From the NCBI GenBank assembly GCA_026985975.1, contig JALSPL010000565.1:1-6143 (forward strand): 6,143 nt of DNA, read 5' to 3'. The notes under the pieces are model-generated. The model was not told where the DNA came from. It made no database searches and was given only the letters and a program-made list of their open reading frames with translations. The position numbers were made by a program, and so were the translations under genes. Below, piece by piece: positions 1-5,182 of the stretch. Numbering within the stretch: the first letter of the stretch is position 1; the number at the start of each line of letters is the position of its first letter. Source of the stretch: Anaerolineae bacterium (GTDB lineage: Bacteria > Chloroflexota > Anaerolineae > J102).

Positions 1-1
1 C

Positions 2-373
2 GATGTGCTGCAAGCGGGCGCCATCGTTCTGGAACGACTGGGGCTGAAAATCGAGCAGCGGGTGAGGCCCAAAATCGCCTCCATCCAGGTGATCACCAAT
101 GTCGATCCCTATCAGGCCCAGTTGCTGAACCGCACCATTCGCGGCATGATGCTGGTGCCGGGCCAGACCCTGCTGGTGATGGAGCTGGCGCCCGCCGCCT
201 ACATCAATCTGGCCGCCAACGAGGCGGAGAAGGCCGCGCCCATCAGCCTGATGCACGTCAGCGGCGTCGGGCGTTTTGGCCGCATGTGGATGGCTGGCAC
301 CGAGGCGGACATCATCGCCGCCCGCGATGCCGCCATCGCCGCTATGGACGCCATCGACGGCGTAGAGGAGTAG
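2..373 (+). CDS. BMC-T trimeric microcompartment shell protein, circularly permuted (3' part only)
   Basis: The reading frame is open from the left edge, so the 5' end lies outside the window; GTG at 5 is internal, not a start. The first ~22 codons read as the last helix of a preceding BMC domain (AGAIVLERLGL). A full second domain follows in permuted order: a strand equivalent to the usual C-terminal one (KIASIQVITNV), then strand 1/helix 1 (TLLVMELAPAAYINLAANEA), then the pore strand-loop-strand (ISLMHVSGVGRFGRMWMAG) and the closing helix (TEADIIAARDAAIAAMDAI). This order is seen in permuted tandem-domain shell proteins such as CsoS1D, EutL and PduB. These form pseudohexameric trimers in the shell facet, often with a large gated pore. 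The family (BMC-T) is well supported. Single versus double-stacked type cannot be decided here. The gene ends 4 bases before the next one, so the two are probably cotranscribed. Confidence 0.85.
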   Translation, partial: DVLQAGAIVLERLGLKIEQRVRPKIASIQVITNVDPYQAQLLNRTIRGMMLVPGQTLLVMELAPAAYINLAANEAEKAAPISLMHVSGVGRFGRMWMAGTEADIIAARDAAIAAMDAIDGVEE

Positions 374-377
374 TTTT

Positions 378-692
378 ATGGCAATGAAATTTTTGACCGA
401 ACGAGACATCGAGCAGATGGCCAGCCAGGGCGTCACCGAAATTCCGCTGGATGCGGGCGTGCGGGTGACGGATCTGGCCCGGGAAGCGGCCCAGCGCCTG
501 GGCGTGCGCTTCGTTGCGCCGGGGGACGCGGCAGCGTCTTCAGCCCCCGCGTCTTCTGCGTCCGCCCCCGCGGCCTATTCCGAGCTGCATCAGCAGGTGC
601 GGACGGCCATCATTTCGCAATTGGGCATGACGCCCGACGGCTTGGACGCCATCATCGCCCGCGTGCTGGACGCCACGGAGGGTCAGGGCTGA
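378..692 (+). CDS. Small BMC-locus protein with TE.DI motif, Ala/Ser/Pro linker and C-terminal amphipathic helix
   Basis: This 104-residue protein has no enzyme fold I can name. Residues 4-46 (from KFLTERDIEQMASQGV to RLGVRF) form a compact motif: an initial T-E-x-D-I, then a short strand-like EIPLDAGVRV, then TDLAREAAQRLGV. It resembles the N-terminal segment of EutT-type cobalamin adenosyltransferases (ITE..L...., ..RLTP.AR), but the catalytic remainder is missing. Residues 48-67 are a low-complexity linker of Ala, Ser and Pro. Residues 68-100 (SELHQQVRTAIISQLG, then LDAIIARVLDATE) look like one or two amphipathic helices of encapsulation-peptide type. GAGGAG at 365-370 sits 7 bases before ATG 378, which favours this start over ATG 384. 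The stop overlaps the next start (TGATG). Inferred role: adaptor or scaffold linking cargo to shell. This is a hypothesis, and the gene itself is well supported by spacing and coupling. Confidence 0.8.
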   Translation: MAMKFLTERDIEQMASQGVTEIPLDAGVRVTDLAREAAQRLGVRFVAPGDAAASSAPASSASAPAAYSELHQQVRTAIISQLGMTPDGLDAIIARVLDATEGQG

Positions 693-1003
693 TGGTGCTG
701 GGACGGGTCATCGGCTCCGCCGTGGCCACGCGCAAATATCCGGGCCTGGAAGGAGCCAAGCTGCTGGTGGTGCAGCAGCTCAGCAAAGAGCTGACCCCGC
801 GCGGTCGCCCCGCCATAGCCGTAGATGTGGCCCAGGCGGGCGTGGGCGATCTGGTGCTGCTGGCCCGCAAGCGCGAAGCCGCGGTCGCCTTCTATGTCCC
901 CGACATGCCCCTGGACCTGGCCGTGGTCGGCATCGTCGACACCGTCGATCTCACCCGTCTCGACCTGGAAATGACCCTGCACGAAGGCTACAATCAGTTT
1001 TGA
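692..1003 (+). CDS. BMC-P pentameric vertex shell protein, EutN/CcmL family (first copy)
   Basis: The protein has 103 residues, in the usual size range for EutN/CcmL/PduN proteins, which form pentamers that cap the vertices of the icosahedral shell. Family marks are the N-terminal strand GRVIGSAVATRKYPGLEGAKLLVVQ, the central AGVGDLVLLARKREAA and the terminal DLAVVGIVDTVDL. There is no catalytic role. ATG 692 overlaps the stop of the preceding gene, and GGAGGG at 677-682 lies 9 bases upstream, so translation is probably coupled to the small adaptor-like protein. The C-terminal tail after the conserved core (TRLDLEMTLHEGYNQF) is longer than in the second copy at 1842-2114. The gene ends 13 bases short of a convergent toxin gene, with no recognisable terminator between them. 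Confidence 0.92.
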   Translation: MVLGRVIGSAVATRKYPGLEGAKLLVVQQLSKELTPRGRPAIAVDVAQAGVGDLVLLARKREAAVAFYVPDMPLDLAVVGIVDTVDLTRLDLEMTLHEGYNQF

Positions 1004-1016
1004 GCCTGCAAATGTT

Positions 1017-1397
1017 TCAAAGGAAGAGTACGTTCACATCGCTGATTCTCTTGAAATCAGAATCCATTGTGACAATGTCCAGTCCCCAATATCGGGCTAT
1101 CCTATACTGATAGAAATCATCGAAATCCAAACTGGATTGTAATATGTTTTGCAAAGAAAATTGGTACTCTGAGACGGGAAGGCTCAAAATATCCACTTTT
1201 GAAATGACATCCCGCACGAAGTCAAGAAAAATATCCTGTTTTTTTCGCCGAAAAAGAATAACGCCGATGGAGTGAAGCGAAAAATCTGAAATCGAGATTT
1301 CGCCATAGTGTTCGCTCAAGAATTGCTTACACAGATCGCTTTTTCCCTGCTTCAATAATATCTCCAAGAAGATATTCGTGTCCAGCAAATACATCAT
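1017..1397 (-). CDS. PIN-domain ribonuclease toxin (VapC-like)
   Basis: The product is the likely toxin of a type II toxin-antitoxin pair; PIN-domain toxins are Mg-dependent RNases that cut tRNA, rRNA or mRNA. It has 126 residues, typical for VapC. The N-terminus MMYLLDTNIFLE carries the first catalytic Asp (D6). DFDDFYQYRIA (residues 91-101) carries the third acidic site, and VTMDSDF (109-115) the last (D112/D114). The second conserved acidic position is less clear: ISDFSLHSIGVIL offers D38 but not the usual Glu. I chose ATG 1397 because it overlaps the antitoxin stop (ATGA) and lies 5 bases after GGAG. GTG 1403 would directly abut that ribosome site. The DNA is visibly richer in A and T than the flanking BMC genes, which suggests acquisition by transfer. 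The gene is convergent with the first BMC-P gene. Confidence 0.85.
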   Translation of the reverse strand: MMYLLDTNIFLEILLKQGKSDLCKQFLSEHYGEISISDFSLHSIGVILFRRKKQDIFLDFVRDVISKVDILSLPVSEYQFSLQNILQSSLDFDDFYQYRIARYWGLDIVTMDSDFKRISDVNVLFL

Positions 1398-1609
1398 CGC
1401 CACTCCATAGCTTTATGCTGTAATTCAACAGAATCGTAATCCTGGGCCATATCGGCCAGCCCCCCTTCCCAAGAAAAGTCAAACCTGCGTTCATCAGCAG
1501 CGACTTCACCATATTTTGCCAGCAAAAAATCGATGTAATCAACGATCTCTGGCCACAAATGCGGCGGCACTTTTTTCATTTTCTTATTGATTTCCGTCGT
1601 ATCGATCAT
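1394..1609 (-). CDS. Antitoxin of VapBC-like pair, DUF2281-like
   Basis: This 71-residue acidic protein lies directly upstream of the PIN toxin and overlaps it by 4 bases. The N-terminal half (MKKVPPHLWPEIVDYIDFLLAKY, residues 11-33) matches the helical DUF2281-type segment. The C-terminal tail, FSWEGGLADMAQDY followed by SVELQHKAMEWR, is a very recognisable antitoxin ending that is common with PIN toxins in Chloroflexota and Cyanobacteria and probably wraps the toxin active site. The start at ATG 1609 is supported by AGGAG 6 bases upstream on the - strand. It is likely to repress its own promoter together with the toxin; a candidate operator overlaps the predicted transcription start. The family assignment is from motif appearance only. 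Confidence 0.85.
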   Translation of the reverse strand: MIDTTEINKKMKKVPPHLWPEIVDYIDFLLAKYGEVAADERRFDFSWEGGLADMAQDYDSVELQHKAMEWR

Positions 1610-1623
1610 GATGAACTCCTGAG

Positions 1624-1642
1624 AAACTGGTCATTGCAGTTT
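1624..1642. promoter_or_regulatory. Candidate toxin-antitoxin operator (inverted repeat)
   Basis: AAACTG (1624-1629) and CAGTTT (1637-1642) form a perfect 6-base inverted repeat with a 7-base spacer. It lies just downstream of the predicted -10 box of the antitoxin promoter and covers the expected transcription start and early leader. This is a usual place for an autoregulatory toxin-antitoxin operator. The function is inferred. Confidence 0.4.
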
Positions 1643-1643
1643 A

Positions 1644-1672
1644 TTTTTATCACAAGCCGCAGCTCCTGTCAA
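1644..1672 (-). promoter_or_regulatory. Promoter of the toxin-antitoxin operon
   Basis: On the - strand a perfect -35 box TTGACA (1672-1667) is followed after 17 bases by TAAAAA (1649-1644), a four-of-six match to TATAAT. Transcription would start near 1637, giving a leader of about 28 bases before the antitoxin ATG with its AGGAG site. Confidence 0.6.
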
Positions 1673-1693
1673 CCAAGCGAAATGGACGGGTGC

Positions 1694-1737
1694 GCTTCAA
1701 AATTGGGGCGAAGCCCCAAGCTGGGCGTCTTGCGCCT
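1694..1737. repeat. Tandem small hairpins in the gap upstream of the second BMC-P gene
   Basis: TTGGGGC-GAA-GCCCCAA (1703-1719) is a perfect 7-bp stem with a 3-base loop. GGGCG-TCTTG-CGCCT (1723-1737) is a second short stem with one possible G-U pair. GCTTC (1694-1698) can alternatively pair with GAAGC (1710-1714). The gap 1610-1841 contains no convincing gene; besides these hairpins it holds the toxin-antitoxin promoter and a terminator-like element. It may be a structured leader or a decayed interspersed repeat. Confidence 0.4.
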
Positions 1738-1750
1738 CTCTCCCGCAGAC

Positions 1751-1783
1751 TTTCAATGTCTGCGAGACCTTGAAATTTTTTTT
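1751..1783 (+). terminator. Terminator-like hairpin with T8 tract and a competing upstream stem
   Basis: TTTCAA (1751-1756) pairs with TTGAAA (1770-1775), and inside it GTCT (1758-1761) pairs with AGAC (1765-1768) around a GCG loop, with one T/C mismatch between the stems. Eight T residues follow at once (1776-1783), giving the layout of a rho-independent terminator on the + strand. The stem is AT-rich at its base, so its strength is uncertain. CGCAGAC (1744-1750) can instead pair with GTCTGCG (1758-1764), which would break the terminator stem. Confidence 0.5.
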
Positions 1784-1841
1784 GCAATGCGTCCCCATTT
1801 ACGTCACGCCTGAACGCTGCTCACTGAATACTTTCTTCCTC

Positions 1842-2114
1842 ATGCTCATCGCCCGAGTCGTCGGCACGGTGGTTTCCACCGTCAAACACCCTTCTTTTCA
1901 TCACTACAAGCTGCTGGTGGTGCAGCCGTTGCATGTGGCGGGCCAGGAGGACGCGCGGGATTTTGTGGCGCTGGATCGGGCCCACGCCGGCATCGGCGAT
2001 GTGGTGCTGGTGAATCAGGAAGGCGGCGGCGCCCGTCAGGTGATGAACGATCCCAACGCCCCGGTCATCTCCCTCATCGTGGGCGTGCTGGATTCGGTGG
2101 AGCTGGCGGGGTGA
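1842..2114 (+). CDS. BMC-P pentameric vertex shell protein, EutN/CcmL family (second copy)
   Basis: The 90-residue product starts at MLIARVVGTVVSTVKHPSF, the canonical CcmL/EutN N-terminus, followed by KLLVVQPL, the central HAGIGDVVLVNQEGGGARQVM and the final SLIVGVLDSVELAG. It is a minimal-length BMC-P core and clearly diverged from the copy at 692-1003, sharing mainly KLLVVQ and the AG.GD.VL motif. Several BMC-P paralogues per locus are common and may occupy different vertices. ATG 1842 is chosen because the family alignment begins there; the open frame continues upstream to 1770, but that segment has no shell-protein character. No Shine-Dalgarno sequence is visible upstream, unlike the other BMC genes here. 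The toxin-antitoxin module and a terminator-like hairpin separate it from the upstream shell genes. Confidence 0.9.
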   Translation: MLIARVVGTVVSTVKHPSFHHYKLLVVQPLHVAGQEDARDFVALDRAHAGIGDVVLVNQEGGGARQVMNDPNAPVISLIVGVLDSVELAG

Positions 2115-2120
2115 GACTCT

Positions 2121-2207
2121 GTCATTTCAAAGGAGAGGGCGACTGGGAAATCTCCTTGACGGTTTAAAGAAATGGGGATTGCTCCTGCCGCTGGTCGTCG
2201 AAATGAC
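2121..2207. repeat. Degenerate palindromic (MITE-like) interspersed element
   Basis: GTCATTTC (2121-2128) and GAAATGAC (2200-2207) form a perfect 8-base terminal inverted repeat about 87 bases apart. Internal blocks GGGAAATCTCC and GGGGATTGCTCC resemble the arms of the small palindromic repeats (GTCATTTCG... / ...GAAATCTCC, or ATTGC...GCAATGAC types) scattered in many bacterial genomes. There is no coding capacity and no clear target-site duplication. Membership of a repeat family is from memory of the pattern. Confidence 0.4.
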
Positions 2208-2326
2208 GTAGAAAAGGCTGGTCGTTGCGAAGCGACGCAGAACGTGGAAAATGAGGCGGAGCCGAAACAAAATTAGAGGCGCTCGTTTCTGGCGGGGTCC
2301 AGTTAGGGGAATAGCGCCGAACAGGC

Positions 2327-2332
2327 TATAAT
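2327..2332 (+). promoter_or_regulatory. -10 box (TATAAT) upstream of the DEAD-box helicase
   Basis: A perfect TATAAT lies about 92 bases before the helicase GTG start. The matching -35 region is poor (TTAGGG at 2303-2308, spacing 18). Transcription would begin near 2339 and give a leader of about 85 bases that includes a hairpin/T-tract structure. It sits in the 310-base gap 2115-2424, which has no gene; the other contents are the inverted-repeat element at 2121-2207 and short palindromes, for example GGCGCT (2278-2283) with AGCGCC (2313-2318). Confidence 0.5.
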
Positions 2333-2342
2333 GGCAATCTGC

Positions 2343-2379
2343 TGACGGGACACAAGATAAGCCCGTCAAACATTTTTTT
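2343..2379 (+). terminator. Leader hairpin followed by T7 tract (terminator or attenuator)
   Basis: TGACGGG (2343-2349) pairs perfectly with CCCGTCA (2362-2368) across a 12-base loop; AACA and then seven T residues (2373-2379) follow. The structure is intrinsic-terminator-like. It stands only a few bases after the start predicted from the TATAAT box, inside the helicase leader. AGCCC (2360-2364) can alternatively pair with GGGCT (2380-2384), which would undo the hairpin. It could simply end transcription from the upstream BMC-P gene. Confidence 0.5.
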
Positions 2380-2424
2380 GGGCTAAGAGTGCGACTTGGC
2401 TCTGCAAAGTCAAGGAGTACTTTT

Positions 2425-3696
2425 GTGAATTTTGAACAATTTTCTTTCGACCGGCGCATTCTTGCCCGGATTCAAGCCGCGGGCTATGTTACGCCCACGC
2501 CGATTCAGGCGCAGGCGATTCCACAGGTTCTGGCCGGGCGCGATGTCCTGGGCCTGGCCCAAACGGGCACCGGCAAGACCGCAGCCTTCATCCTGCCCAT
2601 CCTGCAGGGGCTGATCAAAGGCCCGCGACGCCGTGTGCGGGCGCTTATCGTGGCTCCCACCCGCGAACTTGCCGAACAGACGCATCAGGCGGCGCTGGAT
2701 TTCGGCAGGGATATCGGCATCCGCAGCGTCTCGGTCTACGGCGGCGTCAGCAAATCGTCGCAGATTTCGCAACTGCGCCGCGGCGTCGAGATCGTCGTCG
2801 CCTGCCCCGGGCGTTTGCTTGATCTCGCGCATGAGGGCGAGATCGACCTCTCGCATGTCGAGGTGCTGGTGCTGGACGAGGCGGATCGCATGTTCGACAT
2901 GGGCTTTTTGCCCGACGTGCGCCGCATCCTGAAATTGGTGACGAACAGGCGACAGACGCTTTTCTTCTCGGCCACCATGCCCGCTGATATCCGCCGTCTG
3001 GCGGACGCCACCCTCAAAAATCCCGTCACCGTGCAGATCGGCGAGATCGCCCCGGCCAAGACTGTCTCTCACGCCATCTATCCTGTGCCCGATAAGCTCA
3101 AGAAGCAATTGCTGCTGGCGTTGCTGGAACAAACAGCCACCGGACGCGTGCTTATCTTCACCCGCACCAAATATCGCGCCCGCAATCTGGCCCGAGATCT
3201 GGCCAAAAAAGGCTATCGGGCCGCGGCATTGCAGGGCAACATGACGCAAAACCAGCGGCAGCGGGCGATTGCCGGTTTCCGTAACGGCAAATACGATATT
3301 CTGGCGGCCACCGATGTTGCAGCCCGCGGCATCGACGTCTCCGATATCTCCCATGTGATCAATTTCGATATTCCCGACACCGTGGACGCCTACACGCACC
3401 GCATCGGGCGCACCGGTCGGGCGCAGCAGATGGGCGAGGCTTTTTCGCTGGCCGGGCCGGATGATGCGGTGATGATCCGTGACATCGAAAAGCTGCTGGG
3501 CTCCTCCATCGAGCGCCGACGTCTGCCGGATTTCGATTACGGCAATTTTGTTCCGGAACAGCAATTTCAGGGCGCTCCGGCAAAGAGAGCGCAGTCCCGT
3601 CATCGTTCCGCCTCCCGCAACCATTATCAGCGCAGGGATAACGCCCGCGGCTCGCGCCGCCGCCGACAGCCGCAGGCCCGGCAGTCCGGGCGCTGA
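2425..3696 (+). CDS. rhlE: DEAD-box ATP-dependent RNA helicase, RhlE-like
   Basis: This 423-residue RNA helicase of superfamily 2 unwinds or remodels RNA with ATP in the cytoplasm, for example in ribosome assembly, RNA decay or cold growth. All family motifs are present: Q motif GYVTPTPIQ (20-28), motif I AQTGTGKT (45-52), Ia APTRELA (77-83), Ib CPGR (127-130, where TPGR is usual), II DEAD (151-154), III SAT (182-184), IV LIFTRTK (243-249), V ATDVAARGIDV (295-305) and VI HRIGRTGR (325-332). A basic, disordered tail (about 384-423, rich in Arg, Ser and Gln) probably adds RNA binding. The start is GTG 2425, 7 bases after AGGAG (2413-2417); an in-frame codon at 2389 lacks such a site. The RhlE subgroup is chosen from overall resemblance and the short tail; DeaD/CshA-like naming is possible. 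Its neighbours do not suggest a BMC role. Confidence 0.93.
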   Translation: MNFEQFSFDRRILARIQAAGYVTPTPIQAQAIPQVLAGRDVLGLAQTGTGKTAAFILPILQGLIKGPRRRVRALIVAPTRELAEQTHQAALDFGRDIGIRSVSVYGGVSKSSQISQLRRGVEIVVACPGRLLDLAHEGEIDLSHVEVLVLDEADRMFDMGFLPDVRRILKLVTNRRQTLFFSATMPADIRRLADATLKNPVTVQIGEIAPAKTVSHAIYPVPDKLKKQLLLALLEQTATGRVLIFTRTKYRARNLARDLAKKGYRAAALQGNMTQNQRQRAIAGFRNGKYDILAATDVAARGIDVSDISHVINFDIPDTVDAYTHRIGRTGRAQQMGEAFSLAGPDDAVMIRDIEKLLGSSIERRRLPDFDYGNFVPEQQFQGAPAKRAQSRHRSASRNHYQRRDNARGSRRRRQPQARQSGR

Positions 3697-3708
3697 GAAA
3701 GGGCTGAT

Positions 3709-4464
3709 TCAGTTTGCTGTGGCTGATTCTGCTCTTTCAGCCACAGCGGCCAGATCCGCGACCCACCGCCCGATCAGTTCGGCGCTCAGGCCCTTCAATG
3801 AGAGGTGGCGGTAGCGGAGGGTGACGGCGTTCTGTTCGATGACGAGATTGCGCACGCCGGGCGCATCGGGCGAAAGGATATCCAGAATGGCGCTTTTGGT
3901 CCGGGGAGAGGCCAACAACGCCCGGGCGGCGCTGGGGGCGTCCGTATAGATCATCAACGATTTGAGCGCCGCGTCTTGCGTCGGCAGCAGCTCCCCGAAG
4001 CGCGTTTCATCGAACTGAAAACGGAAATTTGTCATGCCCACGGCCAGGCGCAGGGGCGTATCGCTGTGCAGGGCAATTTCGAGATGATAGACCGGTTTCT
4101 GCGGTGCGCCCGAGATGGCGTAGGCCGCCCGCAGGTCATGTCCCCGATAGACGCCGGTGTAAGTTCCCGCCTGCTCGCCGCTTGTTTGCAATGAAAGACC
4201 CCATGGCTCCAAAAGCCTGCTCAACCGTTGTCGAACGGCGGCGTCTCCATTGCGGGCCCGGCGCAAGATGGCGACGCTAACGGCGGCTCCCGCCCCCATA
4301 AACAGTCCCAGGCCCGTCCAGGGCCGCAGCGTTTCGGGGATGGGGAGAACGGCGACCAGAAATAGCGCCGCTGCGGCCAGCGTGATCAAGGCTGTCAGCA
4401 GCACCAGCGCCATGACGGCCCGGGCCAGACAGCTATTCGGGCGTGAATCGAAGGATTCGTTCAT
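3709..4464 (-). CDS. Two-helix membrane protein of unknown function
   Basis: The 251-residue product is not one I recognise. Residues about 12-41 (AVMALVLLTALITLAAAALF and on) and 48-68 (around GLGLFMGAGAAVSVAIL) are hydrophobic enough to be two membrane helices. Residues 70-251 form a soluble domain of mixed strand and helix pattern, with no catalytic motif visible. Both termini would lie on the same side, probably the cytoplasm given the basic RRARN after helix 2. I start it at ATG 4464, 25 bases after the hydrolase stop. The open frame extends to 4575, but that part overlaps the hydrolase and reads as out-of-frame sequence. The Shine-Dalgarno site is weak. It is probably the last gene of the rpiB-deoC-hydrolase transcript and ends 12 bases from the convergent helicase. 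Confidence 0.7.
   Translation of the reverse strand: MNESFDSRPNSCLARAVMALVLLTALITLAAAALFLVAVLPIPETLRPWTGLGLFMGAGAAVSVAILRRARNGDAAVRQRLSRLLEPWGLSLQTSGEQAGTYTGVYRGHDLRAAYAISGAPQKPVYHLEIALHSDTPLRLAVGMTNFRFQFDETRFGELLPTQDAALKSLMIYTDAPSAARALLASPRTKSAILDILSPDAPGVRNLVIEQNAVTLRYRHLSLKGLSAELIGRWVADLAAVAERAESATAN
3716..3747. other. Strong 11-bp hairpin at the convergent gene junction
   Basis: GCTGTGGCTGA (3716-3726) and TCAGCCACAGC (3737-3747) form a perfect 11-bp stem with a 10-base loop. It lies in the last codons of the membrane protein gene, 20 bases past the helicase stop. No T tract follows on either strand, so it is not a standard intrinsic terminator. It may instead block 3' exonuclease or act as a two-way transcription barrier. 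A 9-base direct repeat GGCTGATTC (3702-3710, 3721-3729) overlaps it. Confidence 0.55.
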
Positions 4465-4489
4465 ACGCTGCACCGGGCGAGCGTCTCGA

Positions 4490-5182
4490 TCAGGAAAGCG
4501 TTTCCAGAAAGGCCAGGATTTTTGCTTTGGCGTCGGATGTGATGCACGGGCCGTGTCCGAAACATGCCGTCTCAAAATCCAGCTTGCGCAGCTTGGCCAG
4601 ACTCTCGATGGCCTGTTCTTTGTTGGGCGTAAAGATCGAGGGGGGGAGAGAAAGATGATCGTTGCGATTCAGCAGCGCATCCCCGGTGATGAGCAGCCCC
4701 TCATCTTTATGAAACAGGCCGATTTGCCCCGGACTGTGCCCCGGCAAATAGACGACGGTGAAGCCCTCGGGCGTTTTCTGCTTGTCCAACAACAATGTTT
4801 GCACCTCATCGACAAATGGCTTATAAACGCCCTGAACCGCTTTATTGCCCAGTTGCAAAATCCGCCCGGCCAGCGAGCGCCGAACCGGCAAGGGGCGCTT
4901 GCCGGTGATAAATGAGGCTTCAACTGCGTGACAGGCGATGGCCGCGTCCGAAAACGTCGTCAGTCCCTTTAATCCGCCGATGTGATCCAGATCGGCATGG
5001 GTGATGATGATGCGCTGGATGTCAGCGGGCTGCACGCCCGCGGCCTTGAGCTCATCCAGCAGCTTGTTGAAGGTCCAGGGATAGCCGGTGTCGATCAGTG
5101 TGGGGCCGCCAGGTCCGGTCCACAAAAAGACGTTGACGCTGCTCAGTTCAATACGAATCAGATGGGGCGGGACTGCTTCCAT
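4490..5182 (-). CDS. Metallo-beta-lactamase-fold hydrolase
   Basis: The 230-residue protein has the MBL fold layout: LIDTGYP (29-35), metal motif [10 protein letters not shown] (61-70), LPGHSPGQ (146-153, H149), LLITGDAL (163-170, D168) and FGHGP (208-212, H210). The usual HxHxDH is HxDxDH here (H62, D64, D66, H67), a variant found in one branch of the superfamily, so the metal site differs from the standard di-zinc one. The substrate cannot be read from the sequence; the superfamily includes thioesterases, glyoxalase II-like enzymes, lactonases and phosphodiesterases. ATG 5182 is preceded by AAGGAG 4 bases upstream and lies inside the end of deoC (35-base overlap), so translation is coupled to the aldolase. 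A role in handling an aldehyde or thioester by-product of the pathway is possible but only suggested by context. Confidence 0.88.
   Translation of the reverse strand: MEAVPPHLIRIELSSVNVFLWTGPGGPTLIDTGYPWTFNKLLDELKAAGVQPADIQRIIITHADLDHIGGLKGLTTFSDAAIACHAVEASFITGKRPLPVRRSLAGRILQLGNKAVQGVYKPFVDEVQTLLLDKQKTPEGFTVVYLPGHSPGQIGLFHKDEGLLITGDALLNRNDHLSLPPSIFTPNKEQAIESLAKLRKLDFETACFGHGPCITSDAKAKILAFLETLS

Noticed and set aside
652..982. Two - strand open frames opposite the first BMC-P gene
   Set aside because: They overlap a clear EutN/CcmL gene, lack ribosome sites, and give Arg/Ser- or Gly/His-rich nonsense-like translations.
1694..1764. Possible CRISPR or direct-repeat array
   Set aside because: The structures are unequal inverted repeats with different sequences; there are no regularly spaced direct repeats.
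1559..1813. 84-codon + strand open frame across the antitoxin start and the hairpin region
   Set aside because: It overlaps the antitoxin gene and its promoter antisense, has no ribosome site and no domain.
1770..1841. Upstream extension of the second BMC-P protein
   Set aside because: The extension begins inside the terminator region and has no shell-protein pattern; the family N-terminus starts exactly at ATG 1842.
2410..3624. Long open frame (404 codons) on the - strand opposite the helicase gene
   Set aside because: It is fully antisense to a helicase with every family motif intact, its translation is rich in low-information Gly/Ala/Arg/His with no domain, and it arises from GC-rich codon structure.
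4464..4575. N-terminal extension of the membrane protein into the hydrolase gene
   Set aside because: It would overlap the hydrolase by 86 bases with no ribosome site; the extra residues have no membrane or domain character, and ATG 4464 follows the hydrolase stop closely.
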